Shown in pieces: positions 33,492 through 41,212 of a stretch of DNA of 46,875 bases. This DNA is from CAZBYL01 sp964496275 (GTDB taxonomy: Bacteria > Synergistota > Synergistia > Synergistales > Synergistaceae). The stretch covers positions 1-46,875 of the forward strand of contig CAZBYL010000012.1 of the NCBI GenBank assembly GCA_964496275.1, in the 5' to 3' direction. The notes under the pieces were generated by a model. It was not told where the DNA came from. It was given only the letters and a program-made list of their open reading frames with translations, and made no database searches. A program made the translations under genes and the position numbers. How positions within the stretch are numbered: position 1 is the first letter of the stretch; every line of letters begins with the position of its first letter.

Positions 33492-35174
33492 ATGGCAAAA
33501 ATGAACGGGGCGCAGATGGTCGTCAAAGCGCTGGAAGACTCCGGCGTAGAGACAATGTTCGGCATTCCCGGAGGTACGGTAATACACCTCTATGATGCTA
33601 TCTACGATTCAAAAATAAACCATGTTCTTATGCGTCATGAGCAGGCAGCCGCACACGCCGCCGACGGCTATGCCAGAGCCTGCGGAAAGCCCGGGGTGTG
33701 CGTAGCCACATCGGGTCCCGGCGCGACAAACCTTGTAACAGGGCTTGCCACGGCAAATATGGACTCAGCTCCGGTCGTTGCCATAACAGGTCAGGTTGCC
33801 ACAAACGTAATAGGAACGGATGCTTTTCAGGAGGCTGATATTGTCGGAGCGACTCTGCCTCTGATAAAACACAGTATGCAGGTTCGTTCACCGGAACAAA
33901 TTCCGGTAGCCATAAAAAAAGCGTTCTTCATAGCTTCCACCGGCCGGCCGGGAGCCGTGCTTGTCGATGTGCCCGCAAACGTACAAAAAGCTTTTGGAGA
34001 GTATGTATACCCGGAAAAAGTTGAACTTCCTGGCTATCACCCGAAGAACATCATTGACATCAGCAGGCTGGACGAAGCGGCAAAAATGCTGGAAACCGCA
34101 GAGCGCCCCGTCATCTTTGCCGGAGGCGGAGTGATCTGCTCGGGAGCTGCGGAAAAACTAATAAAATTTGCCGAAAAACTGGAAATACCGGTGACTACGA
34201 CACTGCTGGGCAAAGGCTCGTTCCCTGAATCACACGAGTCGGGACTCTCTCTCGGTATGGCTGGAATGCACGGACACCCCGCCGCAAACATAGCTCTCAT
34301 GACGGCCGACGTAATACTGGCGGTAGGCTCCCGCTTCAGCGACAGAACCACAGGCAACAGGTCCCGTTTTGCCGCTGATGCTAAGATAATACACATTGAT
34401 CTCGACCCTGCGGAAATAGACAAAGCAATAGACATAGATGTCTGGCTTGTCGGCGACGCGGGCTGCGTTATAGACGCGCTTTCCTCATCCATAGAGAAGA
34501 AACATGGCGGAAGAAATGAATGGCTCAAGGAACTTGCCGAGATAAAGAAAAAAGAGCCGATACCGCACAACAGCTTCCCCGGGCTCATAGCTCCGTGGCA
34601 AATATTGGAAACACTGAGGGATATCACAAAAGGGCGGGCGATACTCACGACGGAAGTGGGACAGCACCAGATGTGGTCAGCTCAACACTACAGAACGGAA
34701 ACGCCGAGAAGCTTCATAACATCGGGAGGACTGGGAACAATGGGATTCGGCTTTCCCGCCGCGATAGGAGCAGCCTATGCCTGTCCCGATACGCCGGTAT
34801 TCTGTTCCGCCGGTGACGGAAGCCTTATGATGAACATACAGGAGCTTGATACCTGCGCAAGATACAACATTCCCGTGAAAATACTTCTGTTCAACAACTC
34901 ATGTCTCGGAAACGTAAGACAGTGGCAGCAAATGTTCTACAACAAACGCTACTCAAATACTATCTACAGCCGTAATCCGGATTACGTGGCCGTAGCCGAA
35001 TCAATGGGCGTCAAAGGGTTATCCGCTTCTGCTCCTGAAGAAGTAAAAAGCGTAATAGAAAAAGCGATGGCAGCAGACGGCCCCGTGCTCATAGATTTCC
35101 GAATTCCGCAGGAAGCCCTCGTAATGCCGATGGTGACTCCGGGAGACGCTATAGATAAAATGGTATTCAACTAG
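33492..35174 (+). CDS. ilvB: Acetolactate synthase large (catalytic) subunit
   Basis: 560 residues, thiamine diphosphate enzyme condensing pyruvate with pyruvate or 2-oxobutyrate. Seen are the catalytic glutamate region (LMRHEQAAAHAADGYARA, about 44-61), the FAD/central domain, and the ThDP/Mg motif GDGSLMMN followed by NNSCLGNVRQWQ (about 441-480). GGGAGAG precedes the ATG. Small subunit ilvN lies upstream of ilvC, an uncommon order. A lone GlcL/tartronate-semialdehyde synthase is excluded by the operon context. Confidence 0.96.
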   Translation: MAKMNGAQMVVKALEDSGVETMFGIPGGTVIHLYDAIYDSKINHVLMRHEQAAAHAADGYARACGKPGVCVATSGPGATNLVTGLATANMDSAPVVAITGQVATNVIGTDAFQEADIVGATLPLIKHSMQVRSPEQIPVAIKKAFFIASTGRPGAVLVDVPANVQKAFGEYVYPEKVELPGYHPKNIIDISRLDEAAKMLETAERPVIFAGGGVICSGAAEKLIKFAEKLEIPVTTTLLGKGSFPESHESGLSLGMAGMHGHPAANIALMTADVILAVGSRFSDRTTGNRSRFAADAKIIHIDLDPAEIDKAIDIDVWLVGDAGCVIDALSSSIEKKHGGRNEWLKELAEIKKKEPIPHNSFPGLIAPWQILETLRDITKGRAILTTEVGQHQMWSAQHYRTETPRSFITSGGLGTMGFGFPAAIGAAYACPDTPVFCSAGDGSLMMNIQELDTCARYNIPVKILLFNNSCLGNVRQWQQMFYNKRYSNTIYSRNPDYVAVAESMGVKGLSASAPEEVKSVIEKAMAADGPVLIDFRIPQEALVMPMVTPGDAIDKMVFN

Positions 35175-35187
35175 AAAACTCAAAACA

Positions 35188-35231
35188 GCTCCCAAGCTAT
35201 GTTGCTGCAACCTACGGCATGGCATGGGAGC
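35188..35231 (+). other. Hairpin between ilvB and ilvD
   Basis: GCTCCCA (35188-35194) pairs with TGGGAGC (35225-35231), and the stem continues with GC/GC and ATG/CAT after small internal loops. No T run follows. It may tune the ratio of ilvD to upstream genes. Confidence 0.45.
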
Positions 35232-35268
35232 CGAACTTTCCGGATAAATATTGATGGGGGGAAAATAA

Positions 35269-36933
35269 ATGAACAGCGACAAAGCAAAAAAAGGATTCCA
35301 AAGAAGTCCGCACAGATCACTTCTGAAAGCGGCCGGATACGCGGATTGGGAAATAGAACGCCCTTGGATAGGCGTTGCGAACTCCTACAACGCAATAATA
35401 CCCGGGCACATACACCTTCGCACAATTGTTGACGCCGTTAAGGCTGGAATATATGCGGCAGGCGGACTCCCCATAGAATTTCCCGTAATAGGGGTATGCG
35501 ACGGGATAGCGATGAATCACGAAGGAATGAAATTTTCGCTGCCAAGCAGAGAACTGATAATGGACTCTGTCGAAATAATGGCGCGCGGACACGCCTTTGA
35601 CGGACTCGTGCTTGTTCCGAACTGCGACAAAATAATTCCCGGTATGGCTATGGCTGCGGCAAAACTCAATATCCCGTCAGTGGTAATTTCCGGCGGCCCC
35701 ATGATGGCAGGAGCGCACAAAGGAAAAGTTCTCGACCTCAACAGCGTCTTTGAAGGCGTGGGCAAACGTGCTGCGGGACTCATCAACGACGAAGAACTGC
35801 ACGACATAGAGGACAACGCATGCCCCGGCTGCGGCTCATGCTCAGGAATGTTCACCGCAAACACAATGAACTGCATGATGGAAGCGCTGGGACTGGGACT
35901 TCCCGGCAACGGAACGGTACCGGCGGTTCACGCGGGACGCGTTCGTCTCGCGAAAGAAGCGGGGCGCGCTGTAATGAACCTTGTAGAACAAAACATTCGC
36001 CCCCGCGACATACTTACACAGAAAGCCTTTGAAAACGCGGTTGCTGTTGACCTGGCTCTCGGCGGCTCCACAAACACCTCGCTCCACCTCCCAGCTATTG
36101 CGTGGGCTGCGGGGCTCAAACTCTCGCTCGAAGCCTTCAATGAAATAGGTGCAAAAGTGCCCCACCTCTGCTCAATGAGCCCCGGCGGACAGCACCACAT
36201 AGAAAACCTCTGGCAGGCGGGCGGAGTCCAGGCTCTTATGTCTCAGCTGCTCAAAGCCGGACTTCTTGAGGGAGAAATAATCACTGTTACGGGAAAAACC
36301 GTAAAAGAAAACGTCGAAAAATGCAAAGTTACGGACTCAGATGTAATACGTCCTCTGGACAACCCATACCACAAAGAGGGCGGACTCGCATTCATGAAAG
36401 GAACCCTGGCTCCTCTGGGTTCCATAGTAAAACAGGCTGCCGTAGCGCCTGAAATGCTCGTACACGAAGGTCCGGCGAGAGTGTTTGAATGTGAAGAAGA
36501 CGCAAGCCGTGCGATACTCAACAACGAAATCAAAGACGGAGACGTCGTGGTCATAAGAAACGAAGGCCCCAAAGGCGGTCCCGGGATGAGAGAAATGCTC
36601 ACCCCGACCTCCGCAATAATGGGACAGGGCAAAGGCGGCACGGTCGCGCTCATAACAGACGGCCGTTTCTCAGGAGCCACAAGAGGCGCCTCCATCGGCC
36701 ACGTCTCACCCGAAGCCGCAGCCGGAGGCCCCATAGGCCTTGTCGAAGAGGGAGACCTCATCTACATAAACATTCCGGAAAAAAGGCTGGATCTGAAAGT
36801 CTCCGAAGCCGTCCTCGAAGAACGCAGAAAGCGCTTCACCCCCAAACCCCAAAAAGTTGAAAGCGCCTTCCTAAACCGCTACAGAGCCTTCGCCACCAGC
36901 GGAGTAGAAGGAGCAGTGCTGAGGGAAGAGTAG
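35269..36933 (+). CDS. ilvD: Dihydroxy-acid dehydratase
   Basis: 554 residues, Fe-S dehydratase making 2-oxoisovalerate and 2-oxo-3-methylvalerate. Cluster cysteines are in NCDKIIPGM (about 121-129) and CPGCGSCSGM (about 185-194). The C-terminal part has TDGRFSGATRG. GGGGGG precedes the ATG. Last gene of the ilv operon. Its 3' half is strikingly rich in A- and C-ending codons compared with the BASS gene that follows. Confidence 0.97.
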   Translation: MNSDKAKKGFQRSPHRSLLKAAGYADWEIERPWIGVANSYNAIIPGHIHLRTIVDAVKAGIYAAGGLPIEFPVIGVCDGIAMNHEGMKFSLPSRELIMDSVEIMARGHAFDGLVLVPNCDKIIPGMAMAAAKLNIPSVVISGGPMMAGAHKGKVLDLNSVFEGVGKRAAGLINDEELHDIEDNACPGCGSCSGMFTANTMNCMMEALGLGLPGNGTVPAVHAGRVRLAKEAGRAVMNLVEQNIRPRDILTQKAFENAVAVDLALGGSTNTSLHLPAIAWAAGLKLSLEAFNEIGAKVPHLCSMSPGGQHHIENLWQAGGVQALMSQLLKAGLLEGEIITVTGKTVKENVEKCKVTDSDVIRPLDNPYHKEGGLAFMKGTLAPLGSIVKQAAVAPEMLVHEGPARVFECEEDASRAILNNEIKDGDVVVIRNEGPKGGPGMREMLTPTSAIMGQGKGGTVALITDGRFSGATRGASIGHVSPEAAAGGPIGLVEEGDLIYINIPEKRLDLKVSEAVLEERRKRFTPKPQKVESAFLNRYRAFATSGVEGAVLREE

Positions 36934-36960
36934 GATGGTGAGTGAATAAAAATATTTCTC

Positions 36961-36983
36961 GGCAGACCCAATTAGGGTTTGCC
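36961..36983 (+). terminator. Probable terminator of the ilv operon
   Basis: GGCAGACCC (36961-36969) pairs with GGGTTTGCC (36975-36983, one wobble) around AATTA. Only TTC follows, so it is a weak intrinsic terminator at best. Confidence 0.5.
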
Positions 36984-37212
36984 TTCGTATGCTTATTTAA
37001 GCGGATTTTGTCAATTGCTGAAGCTTAATCTACGTGCCGACCTATACAAACGTACGAGACTTTTAGAAAAATACGGCGGCTAGTAAATAGGAAGTCTTTT
37101 GACATGATATAAGTGTTGTCAGTAATCTTTTGTTCTTTAAATTATAGTCGCTGATGCCTTACTTCTGTTTTTTATGTGCGGTAAAATCGATTTTCTTATT
37201 TAATTTGAATTT

Positions 37213-37241
37213 TTGCTGTTATCGGGTCTGTCGGCTATAAT
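37213..37241 (+). promoter_or_regulatory. Promoter of the BASS transporter gene
   Basis: TTGCTG (37213-37218), a 17-bp spacer and a perfect TATAAT (37236-37241). Predicted initiation near 37248 supports the ATG at 37291 rather than the longer open frame. Confidence 0.7.
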
Positions 37242-37290
37242 GCTCCAATCTTATTTTGCACATTACGCAGAAGTCGAAGGTGGAAATAGT

Positions 37291-38232
37291 ATGAATTTTA
37301 TTGAGAAACTAAGCGGTTTGGTTGGCAAGTATATGGCGTTGATTGTGGTTGTGGTGGCGGGCGTTGCTCTGTTTATGCCGGAGACTCTTATTTGGATTAA
37401 GACAAAGTGGATTACCACTTTGCTTATGATAGTTATGTTCGGTATGGGGCTGACTCTTTCCCCGGAGGATTTTGCCATCGTTTTTAAGAGACCAAAGGAT
37501 GTTATTTTGGGCTGTGCGGCTCAGTTTGTTATTATGCCTTTTCTGGCGTTTGCGCTTGGAAAAGCTTTTGCGCTTGAGGATGCTCTGCTTGTCGGTGTTA
37601 TTCTCGTCGGTACCTGCCCCGGCGGGACAGCTTCAAATGTTATGACGTATCTTGCCAAGGGTGATGTTGCGCTCTCTGTCGGTATGACGAGCGTGTCCAC
37701 TCTTCTTGCCCCTATTCTGACCCCAGCTCTTACTTATCTGCTTCTTAGGGAAACTATATCGGTGGATACGATGGCTATGTTTGTTTCTATTGTCAAGGTG
37801 GTTATTCTGCCTATAGGAGCGGGTTTTGTTATTAACAAGTTTTTCCACGAAGCGACTCAGAAGGCGGTCAAGGCTCTGCCTTTGGTTTCTGTCGTGGCAA
37901 TAGTCATGATCGTAGCTTCAGTGGTTGCGGCAAATTCCGCGAAGATAATGTCAACGGGGCTTATTGTTTTTACCGTTGTTATTCTTCATAATATTTTGGG
38001 TTACGCTTTGGGCTATTCGGTGGCGAAGTTTGTGAAGGCCCCTCTTGCCAAGAAGAAGGCGATTGCAATCGAGGTCGGTATGCAGAATTCAGGTCTTGCC
38101 GCGAGTCTTGCCGCAACTTCTTTTCCTTCTCTTGCCCTTGCCACTGTGCCGGGAGCTATTTTCAGTGTTTGGCATAATATTTCGGGCGCTATTCTCGCCA
38201 ACATTTTCGCTGCTATGGAAGATAAGAAGTAG
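37291..38232 (+). CDS. Bile acid:sodium symporter (BASS) family transporter
   Basis: About 313 residues with nine or ten predicted membrane helices. Conserved BASS parts are GMGLTLSPEDFA (about 51-62), GTCPGGTASNVMTYLAKGDVALSV (about 109-132) and the helix break EVGMQNSGLAASLA. Bacterial members co-transport Na+ with organic acids such as pantoate or 2-oxo acids; the substrate here is unknown. Being next to ilvD might suggest a 2-oxo acid, but it has its own promoter and different codon use. AAGGTGG precedes the ATG. Confidence 0.92.
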   Translation: MNFIEKLSGLVGKYMALIVVVVAGVALFMPETLIWIKTKWITTLLMIVMFGMGLTLSPEDFAIVFKRPKDVILGCAAQFVIMPFLAFALGKAFALEDALLVGVILVGTCPGGTASNVMTYLAKGDVALSVGMTSVSTLLAPILTPALTYLLLRETISVDTMAMFVSIVKVVILPIGAGFVINKFFHEATQKAVKALPLVSVVAIVMIVASVVAANSAKIMSTGLIVFTVVILHNILGYALGYSVAKFVKAPLAKKKAIAIEVGMQNSGLAASLAATSFPSLALATVPGAIFSVWHNISGAILANIFAAMEDKK

Positions 38233-38257
38233 TTTTACACAAATAAGTTTTGTATTC

Positions 38258-38295
38258 GGAGCTGCGCGGTTTTGCCGTGCGGCTCCGTTTTTTTT
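38258..38295 (+). terminator. Terminator after the BASS gene
   Basis: GGAGCTGCGCGG (38258-38269) pairs with CCGTGCGGCTCC (38275-38286, two wobbles), loop TTTTG, then GTTTTTTTT. A textbook intrinsic terminator. Confidence 0.9.
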
Positions 38296-38337
38296 GCCGC
38301 TGTGGTATGCTATTGTGCTGAGAGGGGAGTTGCTGCA

Positions 38338-39288
38338 ATGTGTGATGCTGTTTCTTCGAGTTTTTTAGATCGGGCTGCGGGAGTGCTTGCCGGACAGTTT
38401 TGCGGGGATTCTTACGGTTCTCAATATGAGTTTATGAGAGCTTCGGATATTGCCGTGAAGATGGCGTCGCACGGCGCGATGGCTTTTGGAAGGAGTTACG
38501 TTATGGACACTTTGCCGGGGCAGCTCACAGATGATTCCGAGCTTGCGTTGGCTCTTTTGCGCTCGATTGTTGAAAGCGGGGGGTACAGTGCAGAGTCTGC
38601 CCGCCGCAAGTATCGCGAGTGGCTGGATAGTAAGCCGTTCGATGTAGGAATTACGACTATGAATGCGCTTAACGGTGTTTATAATATTAAAAGCCAGGCG
38701 AACGGAGCCATGATGAGGCTTTCACCTCTTTGTATCTGGCTTGCCGCTCATACGGAGAGGAATAGTTTTCAAACTGCGGATGAGTTTGCCGCTGCCGATG
38801 CCGCAGTTACTCACCCGAATGAGATATGTGTCCAAGCGAATGTACTGTTTGCTCGCTGTGTTGTTTCCATGCTGCGTGACGGTTTGTCGGCGGATGGTGT
38901 TATGCAGGCGCTGCCGGTGTGGTGCGATGAAATAGGGGCGGATTCTGTCTTTTTTGATATCTCGGACACGGCCGGCCGTTCGCTCCCCGAAGATTTTGTG
39001 ACTCACATGGGGTGGGTGCTGATTGCGTTTCATAATGCTTTGTACCGGCTGGTTCATGCGGATTCTCCCGCTTCGGGAATTATCGAAACGGTGCGGTGCG
39101 GCGGAGATACGGATACAAATGCGGCGATAGCCGGTGTTCTGTTGGGAGCCCGTTTCGGATGTGCGGCGTTTCCTCGGAGTTGGATTGATTTTGTCGAGAA
39201 TTGCAGACCGGGCGGCAATGTTCCCCGTCCGGCGATTTTTCACGCGGGCGATATCGGTTCTCTGGCAAGCTCTTTGGCAGATATGTAG
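38338..39288 (+). CDS. ADP-ribosylglycohydrolase-family protein
   Basis: About 316 residues of the DraG/ARH fold, which removes ADP-ribose from proteins or hydrolyses related glycosides using two divalent metals. Metal-site motifs are visible: GDSYGSQYE near 23-31, LTDDSELALAL near 64-74, and GGDTDTNAAIAG near 260-271. ATG at 38338 follows AGGGGAG. No ADP-ribosyltransferase partner or nitrogenase gene is nearby, so the substrate is open. Confidence 0.88.
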   Translation: MCDAVSSSFLDRAAGVLAGQFCGDSYGSQYEFMRASDIAVKMASHGAMAFGRSYVMDTLPGQLTDDSELALALLRSIVESGGYSAESARRKYREWLDSKPFDVGITTMNALNGVYNIKSQANGAMMRLSPLCIWLAAHTERNSFQTADEFAAADAAVTHPNEICVQANVLFARCVVSMLRDGLSADGVMQALPVWCDEIGADSVFFDISDTAGRSLPEDFVTHMGWVLIAFHNALYRLVHADSPASGIIETVRCGGDTDTNAAIAGVLLGARFGCAAFPRSWIDFVENCRPGGNVPRPAIFHAGDIGSLASSLADM

Positions 39289-39388
39289 CGCGGCACTGTT
39301 TTTGTTCTTTATCTTTTAGCGGAGGCAGCAATTATTTTAGTCTCTTAGCCTTTATTGGTGTTATTGCGAGGTGTTCGCCCGCTTTTTG

Positions 39389-39397
39389 TGGTAAAAT
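39389..39397 (+). promoter_or_regulatory. Possible extended -10 promoter of the nucleoside kinase gene
   Basis: TGGTAAAAT fits TG-N-TAAAAT. A TTGCGA at 39364-39369 is 22 bp away, too far for a standard -35. Confidence 0.35.
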
Positions 39398-39480
39398 GAC
39401 AAGATGCGTTTGTATGCTCTCGTTTTTGTAAAAAATGGGTGATTATTGCCAGACGGCATCGTTATGGGAGGGGACTGCCT

Positions 39481-41118
39481 GTGATAAAGATCTCTTTCAG
39501 AGATATGGAGGAAATGCAGAGCGAATTAGCTCTTACCGTTCGTGAGATTCTTGCCAGGGTTGATTTTAACGGCAAGGACAGGGTTGTTGCCTGTCGTGTC
39601 AACCGAGTTCAGCGTCCTCTGTCTTGGATTGTCTCCATGAATTCTTTTGTAGAATTTGTTACGACCGAAAGTGTTGAAGGCATAGAAGTTTATATACGAA
39701 CTCTGTCTTTTATGATGACGTCCGCCGCTTTGCGCAAATGCGGTATCAGGTTGCACCTTCGCCAGTCAATGAACTATTCCTATTATTATGATTCGCCGGA
39801 CGGCGCTTTGACCGAGGAGCAGAAAAATGTTATAGCCGATGAGATGCACCGTATGATTAAGAGCGGGACTCCGCTTGTACGTGAGGAATTTTCATTGGAT
39901 ATGGCTCGCGCAATAATGTCCGCTCAGGGGTATAAGGACAAGGAGCAGCTTTTGAGGTGGACGAACAGCGACCCTGTTGTGCTGTATAATTGCTGCGGTA
40001 TATATGACTTCTTTGGCGGGGCTTTGGCTGATACGGCCTCTATCGTTCCGACTTTCAACCTTCGTTTGTACCATGGCGGAATTTTTATTTCCGGCCCCTC
40101 GCTTGCAAATCCTACGAAGCCTACGGAGCTCTATTTTTCCGCAAAGACTTTCAAAATTTTCCAAGATTATGCAAAGTGGCTTGATAATTTGTCCATAGGC
40201 ACAATGGATAGGATTCATTCCATTGTTGCTCACGGACATTCGCGTGACCTGATAATGGTTTCCGAGGCTTTGCACACAAAAGTTCTGAGCAAGATAGCGG
40301 AAAATGTGGAATCACGCCCCGAGGTTCGGCTGCTTTGCCTTGCCGGGCCTTCAAGTTCGGGTAAGACGACTTCTTCGCGCAGACTCAGAGTGCAGCTCCT
40401 TACGTCCGGTATCAATTCCGCGACTCTTGAGCTTGATAATTATTTTGTTAACAGAGACAATACTCCTGTCGATGCCGACGGCAAGTATGATTTTGAAGCC
40501 TTGGAGGCGCTGGATATTCCGCTTATCAACGAACATTTGTCGGCGCTTGTTGCCGGCGAAGAGGTTGAAGTGCCCAAGTTTGACTTCAAGTCCGGCATGA
40601 GGGCGAAGGGGTATAAGCTGAAGCTTGCTCCCGGACAGCTCCTTGTGATAGAGGGTATTCACGGGCTTAACGATAAACTTTCCGAAAGTGTCTCACCGGA
40701 AAATAAGTATAGGATTTTTATATGCCCGCTTACCGGAACCAACCTTGATATGCATAACAGAATAGGCACGACAGATACGAGGCTTTTGCGGCGTATGCTC
40801 AGGGACTACCGTACAAGGGGTAATTCTCCCGAGTCAACCCTTTTGCAGTGGCCGTCTGTAGTGCGCGGCTCACATCGCTATATTTTCCCATACCAGGAGA
40901 ACGCCGATACTCTGTTTAACACGGCTCTGGCCTATGAACTGCCTGTGTTAAAGGGGTATGTCCTTCCGCTTTTGAAATCTGTTCAGGAGGAGTCACCGGC
41001 TTACGGAGAGGCACAGAGGCTTCTTTCCATGCTTCAGTACGTGCCTGTGATTCCGTCCGATGATGTGCCGAATCTTTCTATTATGAGGGAGTTTATAGGC
41101 GGAAGCTGCTTTGAATAA
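39481..41118 (+). CDS. Nucleoside (uridine-like) kinase with N-terminal TGS/tRNA-synthetase-like domain
   Basis: About 545 residues. The C-terminal third is a phosphoribulokinase/uridine kinase domain with Walker A GPSSSGKTTS near 286-295 and ELDNYF near 317-322. The first 70 residues resemble a TGS-like domain, and 70-260 resemble the second additional domain of threonyl-tRNA synthetase (HGGIFISGPSL lies in this part). This architecture is known in many anaerobes and annotated as nucleoside kinase; the true substrate is uncertain. GTG at 39481 lies eight bases after GGGAGGGG; the ATG 14 codons upstream has no site. Confidence 0.85.
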   Translation: MIKISFRDMEEMQSELALTVREILARVDFNGKDRVVACRVNRVQRPLSWIVSMNSFVEFVTTESVEGIEVYIRTLSFMMTSAALRKCGIRLHLRQSMNYSYYYDSPDGALTEEQKNVIADEMHRMIKSGTPLVREEFSLDMARAIMSAQGYKDKEQLLRWTNSDPVVLYNCCGIYDFFGGALADTASIVPTFNLRLYHGGIFISGPSLANPTKPTELYFSAKTFKIFQDYAKWLDNLSIGTMDRIHSIVAHGHSRDLIMVSEALHTKVLSKIAENVESRPEVRLLCLAGPSSSGKTTSSRRLRVQLLTSGINSATLELDNYFVNRDNTPVDADGKYDFEALEALDIPLINEHLSALVAGEEVEVPKFDFKSGMRAKGYKLKLAPGQLLVIEGIHGLNDKLSESVSPENKYRIFICPLTGTNLDMHNRIGTTDTRLLRRMLRDYRTRGNSPESTLLQWPSVVRGSHRYIFPYQENADTLFNTALAYELPVLKGYVLPLLKSVQEESPAYGEAQRLLSMLQYVPVIPSDDVPNLSIMREFIGGSCFE

Positions 41119-41212
41119 TAGACACTGACGTATTTAATAATTTTTGACAGCTGCCGTCACGTTTTGTGTGTTGTGCGCTATTGTCTTTTGATGTGGATTT
41201 AGAGGTCTTTTT

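Larger units (their letters stand above)
36934..37290. other. Gap between ilvD and the BASS transporter gene
   Basis: A 357-base gap. It contains a terminator-like hairpin (36961-36983) and the transporter promoter (37213-37241). A stretch near 36985-37083 reads as about 33 codons ending in LYKRTRLLEKYGG and a stop, without a start codon; it may be a gene remnant but is not identified. Otherwise AT-rich and featureless. Confidence 0.5.

Noticed and set aside
36985..37083. Possible gene remnant ending LYKRTRLLEKYGG
   Set aside because: No start codon or ribosome-binding site and no family recognised; kept only as a note on the gap.
41144..41149. TTGACA upstream of the SNF2 gene as a promoter
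   Set aside because: No acceptable -10 at 16-18 bp.
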